Assembly (NCBI GenBank): GCA_963734665.1
Contig: CAVTIR010000010.1
Location: 310,001-374,000 of the forward strand
Direction of reading: 5' to 3'
Length of the DNA: 64,000 nucleotides
DNA from: Trebonia sp963734665
GTDB taxonomy: Bacteria; Actinomycetota; Actinomycetes; Streptosporangiales; Streptosporangiaceae
Position numbers and translations under genes: made by a program. A model generated the notes under the pieces. It had not been told where the DNA came from, searched no databases, and saw nothing but the letters and a program-made list of their open reading frames with translations. Shown here piece by piece: positions 34,192 to 41,915 of this stretch. Every line of letters begins with the position of its first letter. The first letter of the stretch is position 1.

Positions 34192-35124
34192 ATGAAGGTC
34201 GCCGGAGACATTACGGAACTGACTGGGAACACGCCGCTTGTCTGGCTGCGCCGGGTTAACGCCGGGGCGGGTGCGCGGGTCGCGGCCAAGCTTGAGTCGT
34301 TCAACCCGGCCGGCAGTGTGAAGGACCGCATCGGCGTCTCCATGATCGACGCGGCGGAGGAGGCCGGCCTGATTGGGCCCGACACGGTCATCCTCGAGCC
34401 GACCAGCGGGAACACTGGGATCGCGCTCGCCATGGTGTGCGCGGCACGCGGCTACAAGTGCGTGCTGACGATGCCGGAGTCGATGTCGGTCGAACGGCGG
34501 ATGCTGCTGCGTGCCTACGGCGCCGAGCTCATCCTCACCCCGGGGCCCGACGGCATGCCCGGGGCGATCGCGCGGGCCGAGGAACTGGCCAAGGCCGATT
34601 CCCGGTACTTCATGCCGCAGCAGTTCCAGAACCCGGCGAACCCTGCCATCCACCGGGTCACCACGGCTGAGGAGATCTGGCGGGATACCGACGGGCAGAT
34701 CGACGCCTTCGTCGCCGGGGTGGGGACCGGCGGCACGATCACCGGCGTCGCTCAGGTGATCAAAGCGCGCAAGCCGTCGGCGCGGATGATCGCCGTGGAG
34801 CCGGCCGCGTCGCCGGTGCTGTCCGGCGGGGAGAAGGGGCCGCACCCGATCCAGGGCATCGGGGCCGGGTTCGTGCCGCAGGTGCTCGACTCCAGCTTGG
34901 TAGACGAGATCGTCACGGTCGGGAACAGCGAGGCTCTCGAGACCGCTAGGCGACTCGCGCGCGAGGAAGGGCTGCTCGTGGGCATCTCCTCGGGCGCAGC
35001 GGCATGGGCGGCGATCGAGGTGGCGAAGCGGCCGGAGAACGCCGGGAAGCTCATCGTCGTAGTGCTGCCCGACTATGGAGAGCGGTACCTGTCGACGGCG
35101 CTGTTCTCCGGGCTGGCAGACTAA
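34192..35124 (+). CDS. cysK: Cysteine synthase (O-acetylserine sulfhydrylase)
   Basis: 310 aa from ATG 34192 (AAGGAGAG 7 nt upstream). It makes L-cysteine from O-acetylserine and sulfide with PLP. The PLP lysine is in NPAGSVKDRIG, the phosphate/substrate loop TSGNTGIALA and the glycine loop GVGTGGTITGVAQ. Length is standard. The serine acetyltransferase starts 2 nt later, so the two final cysteine steps are one operon. The ~290-bp upstream gap (33902-34191) is AT-richer and probably holds the promoter. Confidence 0.93.
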   Translation: MKVAGDITELTGNTPLVWLRRVNAGAGARVAAKLESFNPAGSVKDRIGVSMIDAAEEAGLIGPDTVILEPTSGNTGIALAMVCAARGYKCVLTMPESMSVERRMLLRAYGAELILTPGPDGMPGAIARAEELAKADSRYFMPQQFQNPANPAIHRVTTAEEIWRDTDGQIDAFVAGVGTGGTITGVAQVIKARKPSARMIAVEPAASPVLSGGEKGPHPIQGIGAGFVPQVLDSSLVDEIVTVGNSEALETARRLAREEGLLVGISSGAAAWAAIEVAKRPENAGKLIVVVLPDYGERYLSTALFSGLAD

Positions 35125-35126
35125 TT

Positions 35127-35675
35127 GTGGCCGGATCGTCGTGGCTCGCCGGGATGCGGGGTGACGTGCGGGCGGCGCTCGAACGAGACCCCGCCGCCCA
35201 CTCAGCGCTCGAGGTCGCACTCTGCTACCCAGGGGTGCACGCGATCTGGGGGTACCGGGTGACACACTGGCTGTGGCAACGCCGCCTGTGGCTGACCGCC
35301 CGGTTCCTCGCCGAGGTGGTGCACGCCTTCACCGGCGTCGATATCCACCCGGGGGCGACGCTCGGGCCCGGCCTGTTCATCGACCACGCCACCGGGGTGG
35401 TGATCGGGGAAACCGCCGAGGTGGGCACCGACGTGACCCTCTACCACGGCGTCACGCTCGGCGCGCCCTCCTTCACCGTGCGCGGCAAGCGGCACCCGAC
35501 GATCGGTGACCGGGTGGTGATCGGGGCGGGGGCGAAGGTGCTCGGGCCGATCACTGTCGGTGCCGACGTCTCGATTGGCGCGAACGCGGTCGTGGTCAAG
35601 TCTGTCCCGGCGAATGCGGTGGTCGTCGGCGTGCCCGGGCGCGGCGTGTGGTACGGCGAGGATTTCGCGATCTGA
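35127..35675 (+). CDS. cysE: Serine O-acetyltransferase
   Basis: 182 aa from GTG 35127. It acetylates serine with acetyl-CoA. The left-handed beta-helix hexapeptide repeats run from HPGATLGPGLFIDHATGVVIG to ITVGADVSIGANAVVVK. Catalytic His/Asp are in IDHATG and YHGVTLG. This is the short form without the long N-terminal helical domain of enterobacterial CysE, typical of actinobacteria next to cysK. Confidence 0.92.
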   Translation: MAGSSWLAGMRGDVRAALERDPAAHSALEVALCYPGVHAIWGYRVTHWLWQRRLWLTARFLAEVVHAFTGVDIHPGATLGPGLFIDHATGVVIGETAEVGTDVTLYHGVTLGAPSFTVRGKRHPTIGDRVVIGAGAKVLGPITVGADVSIGANAVVVKSVPANAVVVGVPGRGVWYGEDFAI

Positions 35676-35813
35676 CCCGCGGCTACGCGGTCGCAGTGGT
35701 GACCATATCCGCCTCGGTGCAGAAGCTGTCCATGCGTGGCGTAGTCGGCCGCTACCAGCCACGTGACGTGATCAGCAGCGCCGGAATCCAGCCGGCAAGA
35801 GATGAGAGCGCCG

Positions 35814-36683
35814 CTAAGAACCCGCCGCGAGCAGCGCGGCGACTGCGATCTCGGCCTCGGCGGCGGCCGGAAGTACGGCTGGCAGAGCGGGGACGGCGGG
35901 TAGCTGGCCATCGGACTCATAGCGGCTGATCAGCCGTGGGTCGATGTAAGACGTGCGGGTCACCGACGGGGTGTCTCCCAGCCAGCCCGCCACCTCGCGA
36001 ACGCCGGCGGCGATGACCCTGCCACGGGTCCGCGCGGTCGGCGAGGGCCCCGCGTTCGCGAGCACCAGCGCCATCAGCACGGTGGCATTCCAGGTGCGGA
36101 ACTCCTTGGCCGTGAAGTGGCCGCCGGCCCGTGCGGCGATATAGCTGCTGACGTCATGCGAGTGCAGGCTGTGCCAGGCGCCGCCGTGCTCCCAGGTGAA
36201 CAGCGCGTCCAGGCCGTTGCCGCTGCGGGCCAGTGCCCGCACGGTCGGCAGGACGGCCTCGTCGGTGATAGCCAGCGCCCGGTGCTTGCCCTCCTTGGCG
36301 ATGTAGTCGAACATCAGGCCGTCCCGCGTCACCCGGACGTGCCGCTTCTCTAGCGTCGTCGCGCCGTAGTGATGGTCCAGCTCGGCATATTTCTCGCCCC
36401 CGATGCGGAACAGGCCGAGGTCGATCAGCCGGACGGCGCCGGCCACGACGCGGTCCCGGTCGAGGTGGCGGCGCTTCAGGTCCTGCAGGGTGGTCGTCCG
36501 CAGCGCGGGGAGCGCGCTGGCGAACCGCAGCATGTGGGCAAACTTCTGAGCGTCTCGCTGCTCTCGCCAGAGCTGGTGGTAGCGGTACTGGGTCCGGCCG
36601 CGGAAACGTCCAGGCTCATAACAACACAGCGTATAAGGCACCACGGGCCGATCCTTCGCCTGCCTGAAGCGCCATGCCGCCAC
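35814..36683 (-). CDS. DNA topoisomerase IB, N-terminally truncated
   Basis: 289 aa. The catalytic core is readable: RRHLDRDRVVAGAVRLIDL, RIGGEKYAE, KEGKHRALAI, FRTWNATVLMALVLA and the tyrosine region VTRTSYIDPRLISRYE. The usual ~80-residue N-terminal part (including the PPAW... segment) is absent; the frame begins MAAWRFRQAKDRPV and joins at RTQYRYHQLW. The normal FRTWHA is FRTWNA, so the active-site His is replaced by Asn. It may be inactive. It is convergent with cysE. Confidence 0.7.
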   Translation of the reverse strand: MAAWRFRQAKDRPVVPYTLCCYEPGRFRGRTQYRYHQLWREQRDAQKFAHMLRFASALPALRTTTLQDLKRRHLDRDRVVAGAVRLIDLGLFRIGGEKYAELDHHYGATTLEKRHVRVTRDGLMFDYIAKEGKHRALAITDEAVLPTVRALARSGNGLDALFTWEHGGAWHSLHSHDVSSYIAARAGGHFTAKEFRTWNATVLMALVLANAGPSPTARTRGRVIAAGVREVAGWLGDTPSVTRTSYIDPRLISRYESDGQLPAVPALPAVLPAAAEAEIAVAALLAAGS

Positions 36684-36756
36684 GGCAAAGCAGTTAAGAA
36701 GGCTGGCCTTGCGATTCGGTTGCGATTACCTGGAATGCTTCTGCCCCGGCCTTTGC

Positions 36757-37458
36757 TTACGGGGGCGGGATCCGCAGCACGTAACCGAAACCGCGGACGG
36801 TGTGGATCAGCCTCGGCTGCCCCTGGTCGACCTTGCGCCGCAGGTAGCTGAGGCACGGCTCGACCACGTTGCCGTCACGGTCCGGGTCGTCGTGCCCCCA
36901 GACATGGTCCAGGATCTCGCCCTTGCTGACCACCCGGCCAGCGTTCACCATCAGGAACTGCAGCAGCCGGTACTCAGTGGGCGTCAGCGCGACGATGGCA
37001 CCGTCTCGTCTGACCTCGTGCGCGTCCTCGTCCAACTCAAGGTCGGCGACGCGCAGCTGCGAGCTGGGAGCGTCCGGCCGGGTGCGCTTCAGCACCGCCC
37101 GGATGCGGCCGAGCAGCTCATCCAGGCTGAAGGGCTTGGTGACATAGTCATCCCCGCCCACGTCGAAGCCCCTGACGCGGTCAGGCACCTCGTCCCGGGC
37201 GGTCAGGAAGATCACCGGAACCTCGGAACCCCCGGAACGTATCCGGCGGAGCGCCTCGAACCCGTCGCCGTCCGGCATCATCACGTCCAGCAAGACAAGA
37301 TCCGGCCGGGACGAGGCGGCGGAACGCACCGCCCCGGCACCGCTCGTCGCCGTCACCACCTCGAACCCCGCCAGGCGCAGCGATCCCGACAGTAGCTCCA
37401 GGATCGTCGCCTCGTCGTCCACGACCAGCAAGCGGGCCGACGCCGTTACGGCTTTCAT
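36757..37458 (-). CDS. OmpR-family response regulator
   Basis: 233 aa, ATG 37458. Receiver: acidic pair VVDDEA, phospho-Asp in LVLLDVMMPDGDG (~residue 54) and Lys in VTKPFS. The C-terminal winged helix starts LRVADLELDEDAHEV and ends in VRGFGYVLRIP. No histidine kinase is adjacent; the upstream gene on the same strand is a SpoIIE-type phosphatase 91 nt away, so they may be co-expressed. Confidence 0.9.
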   Translation of the reverse strand: MKAVTASARLLVVDDEATILELLSGSLRLAGFEVVTATSGAGAVRSAASSRPDLVLLDVMMPDGDGFEALRRIRSGGSEVPVIFLTARDEVPDRVRGFDVGGDDYVTKPFSLDELLGRIRAVLKRTRPDAPSSQLRVADLELDEDAHEVRRDGAIVALTPTEYRLLQFLMVNAGRVVSKGEILDHVWGHDDPDRDGNVVEPCLSYLRRKVDQGQPRLIHTVRGFGYVLRIPPP

Positions 37459-37549
37459 GACCCCAGGGTGTGACCGGAACCTGACCGGTCGCCGACCGTG
37501 AGCCGGAAGTCTGCTCCAAGGTTGCCTACGTCGCCCTGGTCTCCCTTGG

Positions 37550-38791
37550 TCAGGATGCCGACCGCCTCCGCTGCGGCGTGGCGGGCTGGAGTCCGAGGTC
37601 GGTGAGGGTGAGCTCGGCCAGCAGCACGGCGACGTCGTCGTCGAGCCGACGCCGGGTGTGCGCGCGCAGCCGGTCCATCAGTTCGTCGACGGCGGCTTGC
37701 GGGTCGGGTCGGCTCAGCGCCTGGACCTGCTGGTCCACCCGGAAGAACCGCCCCGCACTGTCGCGGGCCTCGAGCAGCCCGTCGGTGAAGAACAGTAGCC
37801 GGTCGCCGGTGCGTACCGAGAACGTGGACAGATCCAGGTCCGGGTGCAGGCCCAGCGGCGGGGCGAACGCCGCGGGGGCAAGCGGCATCAGCTCACCGTC
37901 GGCGCTCAGCCGCAGGGGCGGGGGATGCCCGCAGTTCACCAGCTCGATCCAGCCCGCGGGGTCGAGTTCGGCGAACACCGCGGTGACGAAGTCCTCTGCG
38001 CCTGCCGCCCGCGTCACGGACTGGTCGACCGCCCGCGCGACCTCGGTCAGCGACAGACCTGGGCGGGAGCAGGCGTCACGGAAACTGGTGGCTGCGACGC
38101 TGGCCAGCCGGACTGCGGGCAGCCCCTTGCCCCGGGTATCGCCGACCAGCCAGCGCGGGTTAGCGCCGTCGGCGATCACCTCCACGAGGTCTCCGCCCAC
38201 CTGTGCCTCGGCTGAGGCGGACAGGTAGCGGGACGCCAGCCGGGCTGCGGCTACGGACCGGGGTACCTCGCTCAGCAGCGCGCTTTGCGCGACCCGGGCC
38301 ACCGCGCGGGCCTGGCCGAGCCGCCGCTGCGCCGCGGTCCGGAGCGCGGAGTTGGCTACCGCGAATCCGGCCAGCAGCGCCAGCACGGTCAGGCTCGAGG
38401 CCACCCGTCCGGGCGGGCCGCTGGCCTCAAGGGCCAGCCCGAGACCCAGCAGGACCGTCCAGACGGCCAGCAGCGCGGTGCGCAGCGGGCGCACCGCCAG
38501 GGACGCCAGCAGTGGGGCGATCGCTAGCCAGGCCTCAGCCGCGGACGGCCGGCCGGTCGCGTACTGCGCCGCGGCGAACGCGGTGACGGCCGCCGCGAGC
38601 AGTGGCCCGGCCACCCGCTCAGCTCGCGCTTTCCCCGGCACCGGCCCGGCCGGATCCAGCGAGATGCCGTCACCGGCCCGAGACGGCCAGGTCAAGACCG
38701 CCCGCCAGGACCGGCCAGCCACCCGGCCCTGCGCCGCCGAGGCGTGCGCGACCGCCTCGGGCGCCTCAGGCGTGGGCTGTTGCATTGGCAT
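37550..38791 (-). CDS. Membrane PP2C/SpoIIE-type Ser/Thr phosphatase
   Basis: 413 aa, ATG 38791. About five helices (residues 60-150; GPLLAAAVTAFAAAQYATG, ALLAVWTVLLGLGLAL, VLALLAGFAVANSAL) precede a coiled stretch and the phosphatase domain. Metal sites are seen in GGDLVEVI (canonical second Asp replaced by Glu), VGDTRGKGLPAVRLA, FFTDGLLEARD and DDDVAVLLAEL. It should dephosphorylate STAS anti-anti-sigma proteins; candidate substrates are encoded at 49978 and 52571. Confidence 0.85.
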   Translation of the reverse strand: MPMQQPTPEAPEAVAHASAAQGRVAGRSWRAVLTWPSRAGDGISLDPAGPVPGKARAERVAGPLLAAAVTAFAAAQYATGRPSAAEAWLAIAPLLASLAVRPLRTALLAVWTVLLGLGLALEASGPPGRVASSLTVLALLAGFAVANSALRTAAQRRLGQARAVARVAQSALLSEVPRSVAAARLASRYLSASAEAQVGGDLVEVIADGANPRWLVGDTRGKGLPAVRLASVAATSFRDACSRPGLSLTEVARAVDQSVTRAAGAEDFVTAVFAELDPAGWIELVNCGHPPPLRLSADGELMPLAPAAFAPPLGLHPDLDLSTFSVRTGDRLLFFTDGLLEARDSAGRFFRVDQQVQALSRPDPQAAVDELMDRLRAHTRRRLDDDVAVLLAELTLTDLGLQPATPQRRRSAS

Positions 38792-38861
38792 GGGGCCAGC
38801 CTTGCCGCAGCACCCTCAGCGCGACCCCATGCTAGCTCCGCGTTAGGTGTCGGCCGGGATA

Positions 38862-38909
38862 GGCGCAACCAACGTGCAGGAGATTCTCAGCTGCACCGAT
38901 GGTTGCGCC
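38862..38909. other. Long interrupted inverted repeat in the 38792-39175 gap
   Basis: Outer arms GGCGCAACCA (38862-38871) and TGGTTGCGCC (38900-38909), with inner arms GTGCAG (38874-38879) and CTGCAC (38891-38896). The stem is strong in DNA or RNA. It lies 71 bp upstream of the SpoIIE-type phosphatase and could be an operator or 5' UTR structure. The rest of the 384-bp gap between the divergent genes shows no gene. Confidence 0.6.
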
Positions 38910-39175
38910 AAGCTGGTCTTTCCCCGGCTGCGGGGAGCCGCCAGGGAAGCAGGCGCGGCCGGGCCCCCGGTGCTCAGGCGGCACAGCGACGCCTCGACCC
39001 CGGCTCGCAGGCTCGCCGGGTTTCTACCACATGAACTCCAGACCCGTGCCGCGCCCAGGGTCGATAACGGCTGCCGCGTTTGGCCCGGCTGCTGCGGGTA
39101 GTGCGATGCGGGAGCCGGTGCTGCGTGCCGCAAGGTGACCCGGTCCGGGTATTGCTGACGACCAAGGGAGCCCGC

Positions 39176-39646
39176 ATGACACCGTGGCGAGCGCGCCAGA
39201 GCGAGGCCGTGGGAACTGTTCATGGCATCGACCGGATGGTGCGTAACGTTCGGGCAGGGCGATTCGAGCGCAGCCTTTCGGCGCTTACCGCGGCCGGTGC
39301 TGTGGTGACGGCAGCTGAGATCTATTTCGAGCACGACAGCGCCAGCTTCGGCAACAAGATGATGTGGGTACCGGTAGCGCTCGGCCCTGTGGGCGCGGTG
39401 GCGGGCGTGGCGGGGTTCTTCAACCAGCGGATGGCGAAAACGGCGCTGCCTGTCGCCTCGCTGGCGATCGTCGCCAACGGCCTGCAGGGGGTGTACCTGC
39501 ACGCCAGGGGAATCTCGCAGAAACCTGGTGGCTGGTCCAACGCCCGCTACAACCTGGAGATGGGGCCGCCGCTGCTCGCGCCCCTGCTGGTGACGATGGT
39601 CGGCGGCATGGGGCTGCTCGCCGCGATCTTGCGCAGGGAGCAGTGA
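39176..39646 (+). CDS. Small membrane protein
   Basis: 156 aa from ATG 39176 (AAGGGAG 5-6 nt upstream). Four helices are visible: SALTAAGAVVTAAEIYFEH, MWVPVALGPVGAVAGVAGFF, ALPVASLAIVANGLQGVYLH and LLAPLLVTMVGGMGLLAAI. The function is unknown. It overlaps the next gene by 4 nt (GTGA), so it is the first member of the subunit-3/GMC oxidoreductase operon and may anchor or take electrons from that enzyme. Confidence 0.7.
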   Translation: MTPWRARQSEAVGTVHGIDRMVRNVRAGRFERSLSALTAAGAVVTAAEIYFEHDSASFGNKMMWVPVALGPVGAVAGVAGFFNQRMAKTALPVASLAIVANGLQGVYLHARGISQKPGGWSNARYNLEMGPPLLAPLLVTMVGGMGLLAAILRREQ

Positions 39647-40260
39647 CGGGTCGCGCGACCGGGCGGTTCCCCGGCTTCGACGTGCTCAGCCAGGGCAGGC
39701 ACTGGGACACGGTGACCGCCGAGCTGATCACGGCCAGAACAGGCCCGCCGCCGGAACCGCGGTTCTTCACAGACGCCGAGCAGGCATGTGCTGCCGCCCT
39801 ACTTAACCAGCTCACCGGCCAGCTCGATCAGCCAATCGGGGCGCCCGTCCTAGAGATGGTGGACGCGAGGCTGGCGGCCGGCGAGACCGACGGCTGGCGT
39901 TACGCGGACATGCCAGAGGACGGCCAGGCGTGGCGGTACACGCTCGGCTACCTCGACAAGGACGCGCATTCCCGGTGCGGGACCAGCTTCGCCGACGCCC
40001 CGGAAGAGGATCAGGCGGCGATTATCCAGGCCGTCCAGGACGCTACCGAGTGGCACGGGATGCCAGCGCCGCGCGTGTGGAGCCTGTGGACCCGGTACGC
40101 CTGCACGGCCTTCTACTCCCATCCGTACGCGTGGTCCGAGATGGGTTTCCCTGGCCCGGCCTACCCGCGCGGCTATAAGAACGCGGGCGTCGGCAAGCTA
40201 GAGCCCTTCGAGGTCCGCGACGCACGGCCGGCCGAGGACCCCGTCGGGGATGACGCCTGA
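39643..40260 (+). CDS. Gluconate 2-dehydrogenase subunit 3-like protein
   Basis: 205 aa from GTG 39643. The pattern FFTDAEQACAAALLNQLTG ... GWRYADMPEDGQAWRYTLGYLD ... FYSHPYAWSEMGFPGPAYPRGY is typical of the small subunit of membrane gluconate/sorbitol-type dehydrogenases. Unlike many family members no Tat signal is seen. It overlaps the GMC oxidoreductase start by one base, so both form one enzyme. Confidence 0.75.
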   Translation: MTGRATGRFPGFDVLSQGRHWDTVTAELITARTGPPPEPRFFTDAEQACAAALLNQLTGQLDQPIGAPVLEMVDARLAAGETDGWRYADMPEDGQAWRYTLGYLDKDAHSRCGTSFADAPEEDQAAIIQAVQDATEWHGMPAPRVWSLWTRYACTAFYSHPYAWSEMGFPGPAYPRGYKNAGVGKLEPFEVRDARPAEDPVGDDA

Positions 40261-41885
40261 TGCCCAGCGTCCGTACCCGTAACGAGTCCGCCTGGCTGCT
40301 GCCCAACGACGGCAGCAGGACCAATCACCGGCTGCGGCGTGACATGCGGCGGTTCGCCGACTCCGACGAGATCGACATGGTCATCGTCGGCTGCGGCGCC
40401 GGCGGCTCGGTCCTGGCGCAGCGGCTGGCGCGGGCAGGCTGGCGGGTAGCGGCACTGGACGCGGGGCCGTTCTGGGACCCCGACACTGACTGGGCGAGCG
40501 ACGAGGCGGGATCGCATCACCTGTACTGGACCGAGCCGAGGGTAATCGCGGGATCCGACCCGGTGCCGATGGGCTCGAACAACTCGGGCCGGGGCGTCGG
40601 CGGCTCGATGGTCCACTACGCGGGCTACACGCCCCGGTTTCACCCGAGCGATTTCCGCACCTACACCGCTGACGGAGTAGGCGCCGACTGGCCGCTTGAC
40701 TACGCCGGCCTGCGGCCGTACTACGCCGCCATCGAGGAGGAACTGCCCGTGGCCGGGGAGCACTGGCCGTGGGGCGATCCGCACGGCTACCCGCACCGGC
40801 CGCATCCCGTCGGCGGGAACGGCGAGGTTTTCCTGCGCGGCGCGGACAAACTCGGGATAACCGCCAAGGTCGGCCCGGTCGCCATCGTCAACGGCAGGTT
40901 CGGCAACCGGCCGCACTGCATCTACCGAGGGTTCTGCCTGCAGGGCTGCAAGGTTAACGCCAAGGCGTCACCACTGATCACGCATATTCCCGACGCGCTG
41001 GCGCGCGGCGCAGAGGTCCGCGCCAACGCGATGGTCACGCAGGTGGTGATCGATCAGCGAACCGGCCGGGCACTCGGCGTGCATTACATCCGCGACGGCC
41101 GCGAGCGGTTCCAGCGGGCCCGGATGGTGGCGGTGGCCGGGTATTCGATCGAGACGCCGCGGCTGCTGCTGAATTCGGCGTCCCGCCGGTTTCCTGACGG
41201 GCTGTGCAACGACTTCGACCAGGTCGGCCGCTACCTCATGGTGCAGGGCGCCCCGCAGACCGCCGGCCGGTTCGACGCGGAGGTGCGGATGTACAAGGCA
41301 CCGCCGCCCGAGGTGAGCAGCGAGGAGTTCTACGAGACCGATCCCGCCAGGGACTACAAGCGCGGGTTCGCGATCCAGACGGTCTCGCCGTTGCCGATCA
41401 CCTGGGCCGAGCACGTCGCCTCGCAGGGGTACTGGGGCGGTGCGCTGCGCGAGTACATGAGCGACTACGTGCACTGGTCCTGCCTCGGCGCGCTGTGCGA
41501 ATTCCTGGCGCTGCCGGAGAACCGCGTGACGCTCGACGACGAGAAGGACTCCCACGGGCTGCCGGTCGCCCGCTTCGCCTACTCCCAGTGCGATAACGAC
41601 CGGGCTCTGATCAAGGCGGCGCAGGTCGTCATGGAGGACATCCTGCATGCGGCGGGCGCGGACGAGGTCATCACGATCAAGCGCTACGCCCACCTCGTCG
41701 GCGGCGCGCGGATGTCCGCCGGCGAGCAGCACGGGGTCGTCGACGCGAACTGCCGCAGCTTCGCGGTACCCAACCTGTACATCACCGATGGCAGCGTGCT
41801 CCCCACCCAGGGCAGCGCCAACCCGGCGCTAACGATCATGGCGGTCGCCGCAAGGGCGGCAGATCACCTGACCGGCACTGCCTGA
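40260..41885 (+). CDS. GMC-family FAD oxidoreductase
   Basis: 541 aa, ATG 40260 overlapping the previous TGA. FAD site at ~residues 40-70: MVIVGCGAGGSVLAQRLARAG. A Cys-rich segment FCLQGCKVNAKAS matches the gluconate-dehydrogenase-like subgroup. The C-terminal signature ITDGSVLPTQGSANPALTIMA includes the active-site region. With subunit 3 it should oxidise a sugar acid or alcohol and pass electrons to the membrane. No cytochrome c subunit is adjacent. Confidence 0.85.
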   Translation: MPSVRTRNESAWLLPNDGSRTNHRLRRDMRRFADSDEIDMVIVGCGAGGSVLAQRLARAGWRVAALDAGPFWDPDTDWASDEAGSHHLYWTEPRVIAGSDPVPMGSNNSGRGVGGSMVHYAGYTPRFHPSDFRTYTADGVGADWPLDYAGLRPYYAAIEEELPVAGEHWPWGDPHGYPHRPHPVGGNGEVFLRGADKLGITAKVGPVAIVNGRFGNRPHCIYRGFCLQGCKVNAKASPLITHIPDALARGAEVRANAMVTQVVIDQRTGRALGVHYIRDGRERFQRARMVAVAGYSIETPRLLLNSASRRFPDGLCNDFDQVGRYLMVQGAPQTAGRFDAEVRMYKAPPPEVSSEEFYETDPARDYKRGFAIQTVSPLPITWAEHVASQGYWGGALREYMSDYVHWSCLGALCEFLALPENRVTLDDEKDSHGLPVARFAYSQCDNDRALIKAAQVVMEDILHAAGADEVITIKRYAHLVGGARMSAGEQHGVVDANCRSFAVPNLYITDGSVLPTQGSANPALTIMAVAARAADHLTGTA

Positions 41886-41915
41886 CGTGTAACGACGTCA
41901 CGAGAGGAACTACAG

